Assembly (NCBI GenBank): GCA_027486835.1
Contig: JAIXOJ010000059.1
Location: 24,723 to 88,722, forward strand
Origin: Chitinophagaceae bacterium
Lineage (GTDB): Bacteria > Bacteroidota > Bacteroidia > Chitinophagales > Chitinophagaceae
Direction of reading: 5' to 3'
Length of the DNA: 64,000 nucleotides
Part shown: piece after piece, positions 34,665 through 43,997 of the stretch
Layout of the letters: the number at the start of each line of letters is the position of its first letter
How positions within the stretch are numbered: the first letter of the stretch is position 1
The notes under the pieces: generated by a model
Seen by the model: the letters and a program-made list of their open reading frames with translations, nothing else
Database searches by the model: none
What the model was told of the DNA's origin: nothing
Made by a program: the position numbers and the translations under genes

Positions 34665-36170
34665 ATGCAAAACCTAACTCCCCGCATAATCGGCATATTG
34701 ATACTGGCATTTATTGTTCAAATGCTTACGGCTTGGCATACACTGTTTTTTCATTCTGACGAATATTTTCAGATTGTAGAATTTGCCTCTTACAAACTGG
34801 GGTTTACACCCAAAGCGATGCTACCGTGGGAATTTAGGGATCAAATAAGACCCACTATACAACCCTATATTTTCCAATGGGTGTATCAAGCTTGCGCCTC
34901 CCTTGGAATCCATGACCGGTTTCATGTATTTTCTGTGGTGCATCTGCTGGTGGGGGTGCTTGGATTTGTACTTACGAATTACTTACTCATTAAAAAGTTT
35001 AGGACTGAAAAATATTTGTACCTGCTTTTGTTGATGGGTAATTTCATGGGGCTTATCCCTTTTTTAAGATCGAGCTTTAGTTCAGAAACTATGGGGGGAT
35101 TGTTTTTATTGCTTTCTATATTGTTGATTGAACACGCATTTTCCAAATCGAAATCCTCATTCTATACCGCATTCGCTTCTGGACTAACACTTGCACTCTG
35201 TTTCTTTTTCCGTTTTCAAATGGCTTTTGCGCTCATAGGCATCCTGCTATGGTTGGTAATTAATCAACTACGCCAATGGAAAACAATAACTGTTATCGGA
35301 TTGAGTTTTGCGATAGGGGTAGGGCTGTTGGTATGGCTAGACAGTCATTTTTATGGAAACTTTTGCTTCACTCCCTATAATTATTACTATGCCAATATTG
35401 TACTTGGAAAAGCAGCCGCATTTGGTACTTTTCCTTGGTGGTACTATCTGGCCGTTTTGCCCGCCTTTCCTGTACCCCTGCTCTCTCTTTTCTTGTTTGG
35501 ATTGTGCTTTAAAAATTTATTCAACATTAAAAATCCTTACTCTCTTGCTATGCTGTTTTTCCTAATTGGGCATAGTCTGGTGGGGCATAAGGAAGAGCGA
35601 TTTGTATTTCCCATGTTGTTTTTTGTAGTGTATATAGCCGCAGACGCTTATAGAGACTCAACGGCTGTGCAAGACTGGTTTGCTAAACTGTGGAACAAAC
35701 AAGGATTTGGTGGGTATGCTTTGAAGATGGGCATTGGATTTTCTGTGGCACTCAATCTAATTTTTCTAGTACTCTTTGCTTTTGAACCTTATAAGCAACC
35801 AGTAAAATTTATTCATGCATTAAACAGCTCTGAACAAATTGGCGAACATCCCACCATTTATTGCTACAAGCAAAGCCCTTACAATACGGAAAGTGAGCTA
35901 GAATATCATTTTCTGTGCGAGAATAAGTATCAGTTTATTGTATTCAATAGTCGCTATGAATTTTCCAAAGCACTTATAAAGGCACATCAAGCGCATGAAT
36001 CGGTGTATTACGCGCTGAAATATGAAGACGCTTTGAATGATGGCCTACTGTTTTTGGTGGAACACAAAAAGGGCATCGTATCATCTGAATTTATTTGGTC
36101 GGTTACCAATTGGCTTGGGCATCATTACGGAGTGATTATTCCGGACATGTGGCTACTAGCCAAGCAATAG
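34665..36170 (+). CDS. GT22-like membrane mannosyltransferase
   Basis: This 501-residue polytopic protein has 9-11 hydrophobic helices. The first loop carries FHSDEYFQIVEFASYKLGF, then LPWEFRDQIRPTIQP, and later GHKEERFVFPMLFF: the acidic 'D-E-f-q-e' catalytic motif and 'HKEeRF' loop of the Alg9/PIG-B (GT22) family. Such enzymes use a polyprenyl-phosphate sugar to add mannose or a similar residue on the outer face of the inner membrane. ATG 34665 is preferred over an upstream TTG because the first helix begins soon after. The acceptor is unknown. Convergent with the nitrilase gene. Confidence 0.75.
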   Translation: MQNLTPRIIGILILAFIVQMLTAWHTLFFHSDEYFQIVEFASYKLGFTPKAMLPWEFRDQIRPTIQPYIFQWVYQACASLGIHDRFHVFSVVHLLVGVLGFVLTNYLLIKKFRTEKYLYLLLLMGNFMGLIPFLRSSFSSETMGGLFLLLSILLIEHAFSKSKSSFYTAFASGLTLALCFFFRFQMAFALIGILLWLVINQLRQWKTITVIGLSFAIGVGLLVWLDSHFYGNFCFTPYNYYYANIVLGKAAAFGTFPWWYYLAVLPAFPVPLLSLFLFGLCFKNLFNIKNPYSLAMLFFLIGHSLVGHKEERFVFPMLFFVVYIAADAYRDSTAVQDWFAKLWNKQGFGGYALKMGIGFSVALNLIFLVLFAFEPYKQPVKFIHALNSSEQIGEHPTIYCYKQSPYNTESELEYHFLCENKYQFIVFNSRYEFSKALIKAHQAHESVYYALKYEDALNDGLLFLVEHKKGIVSSEFIWSVTNWLGHHYGVIIPDMWLLAKQ

Positions 36171-36188
36171 CATATAGGCAGCTTAACT

Positions 36189-36992
36189 TCAAGAGAGTTG
36201 AATCAAAAAATCATCAGCATCGGCAAGGAAAGGAATTTGCATTCTCGTATTTTGCAATAGCGATTGGCTCAGTACTTCTGTGATGATACAGGATTCATGG
36301 GTGTTATCAGGGTTCAATATCTCACCCATTGGGTTAACCACCATGCTGTTACCCGCATAAGACAAATCATTCCCGTCTGTACCTACTCTGTTTACGCCAA
36401 TTACAAAACATTGGTTTTCTATTGCCCTAGCCACAAGGAGGCTTCTCCATGCATGGTTGCGCTTCTCTGGCCAGTTGGCTACATAAATTAGAACATCGTA
36501 TTCCGCATTGTTGGGTGATGATTTGTCAATTTGTTGTCGTGCCCAAACGGGGAAACGAAGATCAAAACATATTTGACAATTGATTCGCCAACCATTTACA
36601 CGTGCAATAAATCTTTTGGAACCAGGGGTAAAATGCTGGTGTTCGCCAGCATAGGCAAAGAGGTGTCTTTTATCATAAAAACCCAGTTGCCCGTTTGGTA
36701 GCATCCAAATAAAGCGATTAAAATAGCGTCCGTTTTCTTCAATAATAACACTCCCTGCTAAAATTACTCGGTATAGCTGAGACACTTTTTGCATCCACTG
36801 TATGGTGTTTCCATCCATTGGCTCTGCGAGTAATTGCGTGTTCATAGAAAATCCAGTGCTGAACATTTCGGGTAACACTACCACCATTGTTTTACCAGCT
36901 AGGCTAGCGATTTTTTGCTCAAAAGAGGCGAGATTGGCGGCTTTATTTTCCCAAAAAATATCTGTTTGAATGAGGCTCACTCGTAAATTCAT
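36189..36992 (-). CDS. Carbon-nitrogen hydrolase, Nit2/omega-amidase-like
   Basis: This 267-residue nitrilase-superfamily enzyme has catalytic triad E42 (VLPEMFSTGF), K108 (YDKRHLF) and C142 (CQICFDLRFP). Other conserved spots are FNRFIWMLPNG and AGNSMVVNPMGEIL. By family it hydrolyses small amides such as alpha-ketoglutaramate or alpha-ketosuccinamate in the cytosol. The sequence is full length. It converges on the GT22-like gene with an 18-bp gap. Confidence 0.85.
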   Translation of the reverse strand: MNLRVSLIQTDIFWENKAANLASFEQKIASLAGKTMVVVLPEMFSTGFSMNTQLLAEPMDGNTIQWMQKVSQLYRVILAGSVIIEENGRYFNRFIWMLPNGQLGFYDKRHLFAYAGEHQHFTPGSKRFIARVNGWRINCQICFDLRFPVWARQQIDKSSPNNAEYDVLIYVANWPEKRNHAWRSLLVARAIENQCFVIGVNRVGTDGNDLSYAGNSMVVNPMGEILNPDNTHESCIITEVLSQSLLQNTRMQIPFLADADDFLIQLS

Positions 36993-37082
36993 AACAACGG
37001 AAGCAACTAAATAAATTTCAGGAAAAAATAAAAAATGAATCAGGAGGTTTTACACAATAACAAGTGTGTCAGTTATGGGAAA

Positions 37083-37113
37083 TAAAAAAAGGCATCAAAA
37101 TTTTGATGCCTTT
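37083..37113 (-). terminator. Terminator after tRNA-fMet
   Basis: GGCATCAAAA and TTTTGATGCC form a perfect 20-bp palindrome; on the minus strand it is followed by TTTTTTTATT, just past the tRNA 3' end. Confidence 0.85.
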
Positions 37114-37117
37114 ATAG

Positions 37118-37189
<72 letters not shown>

Positions 37190-37487
37190 ATTCCATTGGG
37201 CTGCAAACATAAGGGTAAAACTTGAAACAGTTGGTTGTTATTTATCGCAAACCCCTTGAAGCCATCCTTTTGAATGGACTTTTAACCTTTTGATTAACAA
37301 CCGTGCGACAATTTGATTCCCAATAACTATCACGATAGAAATACTAAATTACTGCTCAATAAATTGCCAATAATTCAGTTCATAACGACATTTCAGATCG
37401 ATAGAATAGCATTCTGTATTGCCGCATAAAACAATAAATTTTGGTTTCCCCCTATCTTCGCCGCCTTAAATAAAGTTCTTTATCGAA

Positions 37488-38420
37488 ATGATTAGCAGAA
37501 GAAATATTAGGGTTAAGGTAATGCAACTGTTGTTTATGATGGATGCCGCAAAGGGTGAAACAGCAATTAAAAACCCAGTGAATGAGCTGCAAAAAAGTTT
37601 TGACAAGACAAAAGAGTTGTTTGTTTATCTACTCTATTGCTTAACCGAGGTAGCACGCTATGCGGAAAAAGATGCACTAAAAAAATCTAGCAAACATTTG
37701 CCGACAGACGAGGACAAGAACATCAATATTAAAATCTCTGGAAATCAATTGCTTTGGGAGATTTTGGAAAATCCTGATTTTATCAAGGCTATTGAAACTA
37801 CTAAACCAGTACATCTGGTGAATCAAGATTTAATCAAGCGAATTTATAACACCTTAGCAGCTTCTAACAAATATCAATTGTACGTTTTAGCAGAGAGCAG
37901 GGACAGCAAAACCGAAAAGGAAATCATGCGATTTATATTTTCCAATGTGATGCTCCCTGATGAAATATTCACTTCGCATTTAGAAGAATTCTTTACTAAC
38001 TGGGATGATGATTGCGAAATGATGGAACAATTGGTTCATAATTACATTTCCAAACCAGGCGGTTACAACCCTAATATTATTATAAGCGAAGACAAATGGA
38101 GCTTTGCCAGATCATTGCTTATCACGGCTTACAACAAAAAGGATCATCTGCTTTCCATCATTGAACCACGTTTGCAAAATTGGGATACTGATAGAATTGC
38201 TTCTTTAGATATGGTGTTAATGCAAATGGGGCTTTGCGAATTTTTATATTTTGAAACCATTCCCACCAAGGTAACTATCAATGAATACATTGATTTAGCC
38301 AAAGAATATAGCACCGACCAAAGTGGTTTTTTTGTGAATGCCATTCTTGATAGCGTAAATAAAGAATACTCCGCTGCTGATAAGTTGAATAAAATTAGTT
38401 ACAAGAAAGTAAATCAATAA
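37488..38420 (+). CDS. nusB: Transcription antitermination factor NusB (Bacteroidota type)
   Basis: This 310-residue protein is longer than the enterobacterial form, as usual in this phylum. The first helix, MISRRNIRVKVMQLLFMMD, is the NusB start motif. The C-terminal domain shows IEPRLQNWDTDRIASLDMVLMQMGLCEFLYFETIPTKVTINEYIDLAKEYSTDQSGFFVNAILDSV, the 'W--eRi--iDr-iLr-a--E' to 'NEaveLak-y---s--FVNgvLd' pattern. It should bind boxA RNA with S10 in rRNA antitermination. First gene of a same-strand run with DUF1573 and yajC. Confidence 0.92.
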   Translation: MISRRNIRVKVMQLLFMMDAAKGETAIKNPVNELQKSFDKTKELFVYLLYCLTEVARYAEKDALKKSSKHLPTDEDKNINIKISGNQLLWEILENPDFIKAIETTKPVHLVNQDLIKRIYNTLAASNKYQLYVLAESRDSKTEKEIMRFIFSNVMLPDEIFTSHLEEFFTNWDDDCEMMEQLVHNYISKPGGYNPNIIISEDKWSFARSLLITAYNKKDHLLSIIEPRLQNWDTDRIASLDMVLMQMGLCEFLYFETIPTKVTINEYIDLAKEYSTDQSGFFVNAILDSVNKEYSAADKLNKISYKKVNQ

Positions 38421-38527
38421 TTGGTAGTGATAAGTTTGAATCCCATTTATGTACTTACTTCAATAATAGATTTCTTGTACTAGCGATACTTAATTAATGA
38501 ATTTGTTGCTTAAATGTTAGAAATAGT

Positions 38528-39007
38528 ATGAAACAGTTTCGTCCATTTTTTTTCTTTTTCGTTTCCCTTGCTGCGATGGCTTGTAATAACAATGCTGATA
38601 ATGAGGCATTACAAAAAAAAGCGGCTAAAGATACGGCTAACTTTACAACCGTTTTATGGTTGGATACTTTGCAAAGTATTGGAACAATCAATATGGGGGA
38701 AAAAGTGGAGGTTCGCTTTAGATGTAAAAACACTGGAACGAAACCCTTGGTAATAACCAGTGCCAAACCAAGCTGTGGTTGCACCGTGGCAGATTATACT
38801 AAAGAACCCATTGCACCAAATGGCGAAGGCTTGGTTACGGCGGCCTTTGACAGTAAAAAGATTAAAGGCAGTGGTGATGTACACAAAACCATTATTGTAA
38901 ACACCAACACGAAGAATGATGCTGAAAAATACCTAGTGTTTACTGGATTTGTGAAAAATGCACCGGGAGACAAAGTGGTGGTGCCAAAAGAAGAAAAGAA
39001 AAAATAG
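38528..39007 (+). CDS. DUF1573 lipoprotein
   Basis: This 159-residue lipoprotein (lipobox MACN, C19) has one DUF1573 Ig-like domain: LDTLQSIGTINMGEKVEVRFRCKNTGTKPLVITSAKPSCGCTVADYTKEPIAPNGEGLVTAAFDSKKIKGSGDVHKTIIVNTNT. The C-x-C pair (CGC) and the 'F-f-N-G--pL-i--v--sCGCT' pattern are diagnostic. Function is unknown, probably structural in the envelope. It sits about 100 bp after nusB and 60 bp before yajC, an order repeated across Bacteroidota. Confidence 0.9.
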   Translation: MKQFRPFFFFFVSLAAMACNNNADNEALQKKAAKDTANFTTVLWLDTLQSIGTINMGEKVEVRFRCKNTGTKPLVITSAKPSCGCTVADYTKEPIAPNGEGLVTAAFDSKKIKGSGDVHKTIIVNTNTKNDAEKYLVFTGFVKNAPGDKVVVPKEEKKK

Positions 39008-39066
39008 TTTGCATTATCACCCAATAATTTTCAACCTTCAATTATACAAATAAAATTTAAAAAAGA

Positions 39067-39408
39067 ATGACTAATTTACATGTTATGTTACTATTAGCGG
39101 CAGGCGATCCTAAACAAGGTGGTACTGTGCAATTGGTGATTATGGGAGGAATTATCCTGGTTTTTTGGTTTTTTATGATCAGGCCCCAAGCTCAAAAAGC
39201 AAAAGAGCAAAAGAAATACATAGACAATTTGCAAAAAGGTGCTAAAATTGTTACGAGTGCAGGCATCCATGCTACGATACAAAAAGTGAACGACGATGGT
39301 ACTCTTCAAATAGAAGTAAGCCCAGGTAGTTATTTAAAACTTGAAAAAAGTGCTATTAGCATGGAATGGACTGCTGCCATTAATAAACCAGCCGCCACCG
39401 CCAGCTAA
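39067..39408 (+). CDS. yajC: Preprotein translocase accessory subunit YajC
   Basis: This 113-residue inner-membrane protein has a single helix (LVIMGGIILVFWFFMIRPQ, 25-43), then the basic RPQAQKAKEQKKYIDNLQKGAKIVTSAGIHATI, the universal YajC motif, and a small soluble beta domain. It associates with SecDF in the holotranslocon. Third gene of the nusB run; a strong terminator follows at 39440. Confidence 0.95.
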   Translation: MTNLHVMLLLAAGDPKQGGTVQLVIMGGIILVFWFFMIRPQAQKAKEQKKYIDNLQKGAKIVTSAGIHATIQKVNDDGTLQIEVSPGSYLKLEKSAISMEWTAAINKPAATAS

Positions 39409-39439
39409 TCCTCAAAAATATTTGAGTGTTTTGATTTTT

Positions 39440-39478
39440 CCCAAACTTTCTCTAGCAGGAAGTTTGGGATTTTTTTAT
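39440..39478 (+). terminator. Terminator of the nusB-yajC run
   Basis: CCCAAACTT pairs with AAGTTTGGG around a 14-nt loop, then ATTTTTTTATTT. Confidence 0.9.
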
Positions 39479-39561
39479 TTGAAGAATCTATTTCTATTAA
39501 TTACTTGCGTTTAGGTTTCTAAACATGGGTATTCGTAAAAGAACTGACAATATCAGAAAAG

Positions 39562-40737
39562 ATGAAGATTATAGAAGTTAATAGTGCATCCCTAGCAGAT
39601 GAATTTTTAAACATTAATGCGGTGTTGAACCAATCTAATCCGAATTACATCCGCCCAATGAACAATGAGGTGAACGCTGTTTTTAGTGAACAAGGCAATA
39701 AGAACTTTCAACATGGGGATGCTACCAGGTGGATTTTACAAGATGACAAAGGGAAAACCATTGGAAGAATTGCGGCATTTGTGAATGAAAAATACATGAA
39801 TAAAGGCACTGACTTTCCTACTGGCGGTATTGGTTTTTTTGATTGCATTAATAACCAGAAGGCTGCCAATATATTGTTTGATACGGCTAAAAATTGGTTG
39901 CAGGAGAATGGAATGGATGCCATGGACGGCCCTATCAATTTTGGCGATAGGGATAAATGGTGGGGACTGCTTATCGAAGGATTTGATGCTCCGCCCACTT
40001 ATGGCATGTCGTTTAATCCGCCTTACTACCAAACATTGGTTGAAAACTATGGCTTCAAAAATTATTACAACCAGTATTATTTTACCATGGAAGTGGACGC
40101 GCCTTTTTCGCAGAAAATTATTGACCGCCATGCCCGATTCAAGGCTAAACCGGAGTATTCTGCTAGGCATGTAGATCTTAAGCACATAGAAAAGTATGCG
40201 AATGATTTTGCCACCGTTTATAATACCGCCTGGGCGCAACATGGCGAAGCAAAAGAGATTACTAAGGAGGAGGTTCAACGGCTGTTTAAAATGATGAAAC
40301 CCGTGATGGATGAGCGAATCGTTTGGTTTGCTTATTACAAGGAGGAGCCGATTGCGATGTTTATCAATATACCCGACTTGAATACTTATTTCAAACACTT
40401 CAATGGAAAATTTGGGTTGATTGAAAAACTTAGGTTGCTATGGATGAAAAAAATGGGTCAATGTAAAAAAGCTACTGGACTGGCTTTTGGGGTGGTTCCA
40501 AAATTTCAGGCACTTGGCATAGACAGTTTCATTATTCAGGAAGTTGCACTGTTTGTGCAAGGGAAGGGATGGTATGACCAATATGAAATGGGTTGGTCGG
40601 GTGATTGGAATCCGCGGATGATTAATATCTACAAAAGCCTCAACGGAATCCAAAGTCGTCATTTGGTTACCTATAGATACATCTTTAACGAAACCGAACA
40701 TCCATTTGAACGACATCCTATTATGGAGTATAAATGA
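39562..40737 (+). CDS. GNAT-like acyltransferase-fold protein (YghO-like)
   Basis: This 391-residue cytosolic protein has two parts. Residues 1-180 show NPNYIRPMNNEVNAVFSEQGNKNFQHGDATRWILQDDKGKTIGRIAAFVNEKY and DGPINFGDRDKWWGLLIEGFDAPPTYGMSFNPPYYQTLVENYGF. The second part, after about residue 200, has a GNAT-like fold ending in YDQYEMGWSGDWNPRMINIYKSLNG. It belongs to a conserved family called 'hypothetical' or 'N-acetyltransferase' with no known substrate. It stands alone between two terminators. Confidence 0.7.
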   Translation: MKIIEVNSASLADEFLNINAVLNQSNPNYIRPMNNEVNAVFSEQGNKNFQHGDATRWILQDDKGKTIGRIAAFVNEKYMNKGTDFPTGGIGFFDCINNQKAANILFDTAKNWLQENGMDAMDGPINFGDRDKWWGLLIEGFDAPPTYGMSFNPPYYQTLVENYGFKNYYNQYYFTMEVDAPFSQKIIDRHARFKAKPEYSARHVDLKHIEKYANDFATVYNTAWAQHGEAKEITKEEVQRLFKMMKPVMDERIVWFAYYKEEPIAMFINIPDLNTYFKHFNGKFGLIEKLRLLWMKKMGQCKKATGLAFGVVPKFQALGIDSFIIQEVALFVQGKGWYDQYEMGWSGDWNPRMINIYKSLNGIQSRHLVTYRYIFNETEHPFERHPIMEYK

Positions 40738-40762
40738 TTGCATTTTATAGCTGATGCGCTTA

Positions 40763-40808
40763 AAAACGAAGGGCCAACTAGATTATACTAGCTGGCCCTT
40801 CGTTTTTT
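40763..40808. terminator. Bidirectional terminator
   Basis: ACGAAGGGCCA pairs with TGGCCCTTCGT, with A-runs before and T-runs after. It serves both the acyltransferase-like gene and the convergent GH31 gene. Confidence 0.9.
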
Positions 40809-40820
40809 GCAACAGTTCTT

Positions 40821-43178
40821 TTATTTTACCACTACCACCAATGGCTTTCCACTGAACGTTAGTGAAACGGTTTTTTTATCGTTCTTCTCCTTTGCTGGAG
40901 GCTGCGTTGCACCATTTATGGTAACAGATGTACCAAAAGGGGATGCACCATTCATGATGTCTAGTTTCAAATCCATCGTTTTGGGTTTGCCATTGTATTG
41001 TCCATTATTGGATTGAATGGTGAATTGAAACCCTTTGCCTGTAGGCAGGGGCTGCGCAACAATATGTATCAATTCATATTGATGTGCGCTGATCGCATTT
41101 TTACTAACGCCATCATCTAAATACAAGGTGTAAGCAGATTTTTGCGTAGCAGGAAAATAGGCCAACGTTAATGCCTGGTTGTTGATAGCGGAGGTATTAT
41201 TTCCATCAGCATTTTCATACAGTGGCAAAATGGTTCCTGCTTTTGCGTAAACAGGGATTGCTTCCAATGTAACGGCTTGGTTAAACCGATTTCCTCCTTG
41301 AATTTTTTGCAGTGCGTTGAGCTCGTACCATTCTCCTTTGGGCAAATACACGCTTCTTTGGGTTGCTCCTTTGTTGAGTACGGGTGCAATGATTAACTGA
41401 CTCCCCCAATAGAATTCATCGCTCACAGCACTGGCTGCTGTATCGCTAGGATGTTCGTAATAGAGTGGGCGCATGAGCGGTTTACGGTTGACCGCTTGGT
41501 CATAAGCCAAGGTGTAATTATACGCCAGCATTCGGTAGCGTTCGTTTACCACTTTTTTAGCTAGGGATTGGTATGGTTCGGCAAAAAGAGCGGGTTCGCT
41601 TGGGAAACTGAAAGCGGCGGGGTCTATGCTATACAAGGCCGTACCATGAGGTCGAAAAATGGGTGTATAGGCCGCCATTTGCAACCATCTAACATACAAT
41701 TCATTATCGCCCTCGCCACCGGCAAAACCACCTGCGTCGCTGTGTACATAAGGTATGCCGCTCATGCTCATGCCTAATAATACCGGCAATTGTGCCTTCA
41801 AGCCACCCCAACTGCGGCTTACATCGCCCGTCCATGGGAAAATGCTGTATCGCTGTGTGCCAGCAAAACCGCTTCTGTTTAAACTAAAAAGTCGCTTGTT
41901 AGGATAATCTGTTGCATAGTGCTGAAACAGCATTTTTGTCCAGGTGTGGCCATAAAGATTGTGAACTTCATCGGCGGCAAAAGGTCGTTTGTACCCGTAG
42001 GATTGCAGATTATGATACAGTTTAGATGGGTGCATTTCTGGCTCGCCCAAATCGCCCCACCAGCCTTCTACGCCCATGTCCATTTGCTTTTTATACTGCT
42101 GCCAAAACCAGTTTTGTGCAGATGGTTTGAAGATATCTATCAACCCTGCTTTTCCAAAATAAAAATCTTCGATGATATAGGGCTTTCCTGCACTATCTAT
42201 AGAAAGGTGCGGCAAGGCATCATTGAAAGTGAAGGTGTTTTTCACGAAAAAAGGTTCTGTCACCAAAATGGTATTTACCCTGTCCCGTTTAAAGCGGGCC
42301 ATCATCGCTTGCGGATTGGGCCAATGGGTTTTATTCATCCAGTTGAGGTTGCCTAGACCATTTTTGATGCTATCGCCAAACCAAAACAAATCGAAAATGA
42401 TGGCATCAACGGGTATTTTGCTGGCTTTCATTTGCGCGTAAATACTATCTACTTCTCGCTCGCTGGTATATCCAAACCTGCTCATCAAGTTACCCAATGC
42501 CCAGCGGGGAGGAAGCGGCTGAGTACCAGTTAATTGATAATAACTATCTAGTACTTGCTGGTGCGAATTTCCCAGCATGATATATACCACCAAGGCACCA
42601 CCACTAGCGCCATACTCCAAAAAAGCACTGTTGGTTTTTCCAATGTCCACATAGCTTTTCGATGGATTGTCAAACAACAAACCATAGCCTAGCGATGAAG
42701 TGAAAAAGGGTACACTATAGTTTAACCGATCGGCCCCTTCGCCATAACCGTACCATGGCGCATTGTACAATTCGAGTTTATACCCACGTCTGTTAAGTGG
42801 CAAAGCCCTTTCGCCGCCACCGAAAATTTGCTCGCCTGGCTTTAATTGGATGATAAATCCACCAAAACCATCTGTAACAGCTTTGGGCTGAATGGTTAGT
42901 TTTTGGTCTATAATAATTGCGTCGCCCTGTTTTTCTATGGGCAGCGGTTTTATTGGTTTATACACTGGCAAAGGCAGTACGGCATCGCTCACCAGTTCGT
43001 TGGCTTGGTATCCTTTGGGTTGATAGCTCAGTTTTATCACTGCGCTACTCACTTGTTCTACGGTTACCAGACCCTTATCAAACGAAAAACTTTTTCGGCT
43101 AGCCGTAGTGGATTGTGCAAAAAGCCCTACAGCATAGGGCATGCAAAAAACAATTGCACTCATTCTTAATTTCATCAT
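40821..43178 (-). CDS. Secreted GH31 alpha-glycosidase
   Basis: This 785-residue protein has a signal peptide ending at AVGLFAQ. The GH31 barrel shows ALGNLMSRFGYTSEREVDSIYAQMKASKIPVDAIIFDLFWFGD, nucleophile D376 (EGWWGDLGEPE), acid/base D452 (FPWTGDVSRSWGGL) and GIPYVHSDAGGFAGG. Beta domains on both sides complete the fold. GH31 covers alpha-glucosidases, alpha-xylosidases and others; W-GDlGEPE is nearer bacterial oligosaccharide 4-alpha-glucosyltransferase/alpha-xylosidase-like members, but the substrate cannot be fixed here. It acts in the periplasm or at the surface. No other CAZyme is adjacent. Confidence 0.88.
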   Translation of the reverse strand: MMKLRMSAIVFCMPYAVGLFAQSTTASRKSFSFDKGLVTVEQVSSAVIKLSYQPKGYQANELVSDAVLPLPVYKPIKPLPIEKQGDAIIIDQKLTIQPKAVTDGFGGFIIQLKPGEQIFGGGERALPLNRRGYKLELYNAPWYGYGEGADRLNYSVPFFTSSLGYGLLFDNPSKSYVDIGKTNSAFLEYGASGGALVVYIMLGNSHQQVLDSYYQLTGTQPLPPRWALGNLMSRFGYTSEREVDSIYAQMKASKIPVDAIIFDLFWFGDSIKNGLGNLNWMNKTHWPNPQAMMARFKRDRVNTILVTEPFFVKNTFTFNDALPHLSIDSAGKPYIIEDFYFGKAGLIDIFKPSAQNWFWQQYKKQMDMGVEGWWGDLGEPEMHPSKLYHNLQSYGYKRPFAADEVHNLYGHTWTKMLFQHYATDYPNKRLFSLNRSGFAGTQRYSIFPWTGDVSRSWGGLKAQLPVLLGMSMSGIPYVHSDAGGFAGGEGDNELYVRWLQMAAYTPIFRPHGTALYSIDPAAFSFPSEPALFAEPYQSLAKKVVNERYRMLAYNYTLAYDQAVNRKPLMRPLYYEHPSDTAASAVSDEFYWGSQLIIAPVLNKGATQRSVYLPKGEWYELNALQKIQGGNRFNQAVTLEAIPVYAKAGTILPLYENADGNNTSAINNQALTLAYFPATQKSAYTLYLDDGVSKNAISAHQYELIHIVAQPLPTGKGFQFTIQSNNGQYNGKPKTMDLKLDIMNGASPFGTSVTINGATQPPAKEKNDKKTVSLTFSGKPLVVVVK

Positions 43179-43386
43179 GGCAAATCATTGTTTAGAATCG
43201 TACGAATAATAAGCAAATATGCACGATAGCTTCCTTGCAATGGCTAAAACAACCCTTAGCGATGGAAGTAATAACTTATTGGGTGGGATGCATAAACTAG
43301 TATTAGAGGGTTGGGGGGAGATAAAAGGGTAGTCATTAGTACACAAAAAGCAATAAACTCCTGCATCAACTTCCCGAAATTTTAAA

Positions 43387-43633
43387 ACTTCCGGGAAGTT
43401 TAACTGCTGAGCCTTCCGTCAGATGTTCTGACTGCGACCAAAGACTGTCGGCAAGCTTTCAGAAAATCTGAAACCCTGCCGACAGTTGTATTCTGCCTGT
43501 CAGATAAACTGAAACCTTGCAGATGGTTAGCGGCAAGCTTTCAGATAATCTGAAACCCTGCCGACAGTTGAAAACAGCCTGTCAGATAATCTGAAACCTT
43601 GCAGATGGTTAGCGGCTGCTTATCAGAAAATCT
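43387..43633. repeat. Tandem array 4, about 41-bp spacing, palindromes with variable 3-nt centre
   Basis: Seven 3-nt-centred palindromes are centred at 43393, 43425, 43465, 43506, 43547, 43588 and 43629; spacing is 32, 40, then 41 four times. Six share the arms TCAGA/TCTGA (the one at 43506 has a mismatch), with centres TGT, AAA, TAA, TAA, TAA, AAA. The first has ACTTC/GAAGT. At 43444-43486 an outer pair ACTGTCGGCA/TGCCGACAGT extends the hairpin. The array lies in the 819-bp divergent gap between the GH31 and batD genes. Confidence 0.9.
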
Positions 43634-43997
43634 GACGAGCACTCGGAAAATGAGCCTGTCTGGAAACATTGTCCATCGCCACAGAAAGGAAGCGGGGGTG
43701 GTAGGGTTCTGCGTATCATTTGCCGTAGGCTAAAAAAAATTGGTACAAAGGGTTGAATGAATCTTCGATATAGGGAGGTGGGAGGGTTCAACAAAGGGTG
43801 CATTACTATTTTTCGCCTCCTTCGCTAACTTTTATAGGGTTTCAAATCCAATGAAAGTTAAAAACGAAGCTTCAAATCAAAAAACTTCTATGCCTTGGTA
43901 CTATAGCTGCTTGGAGCGATTGTTCCAATATTTTAGAAAGAATACAGCTAATCTCCCATGAACGTTCTTAATTTGTGGCTAGCAACCTACCGCCTTC

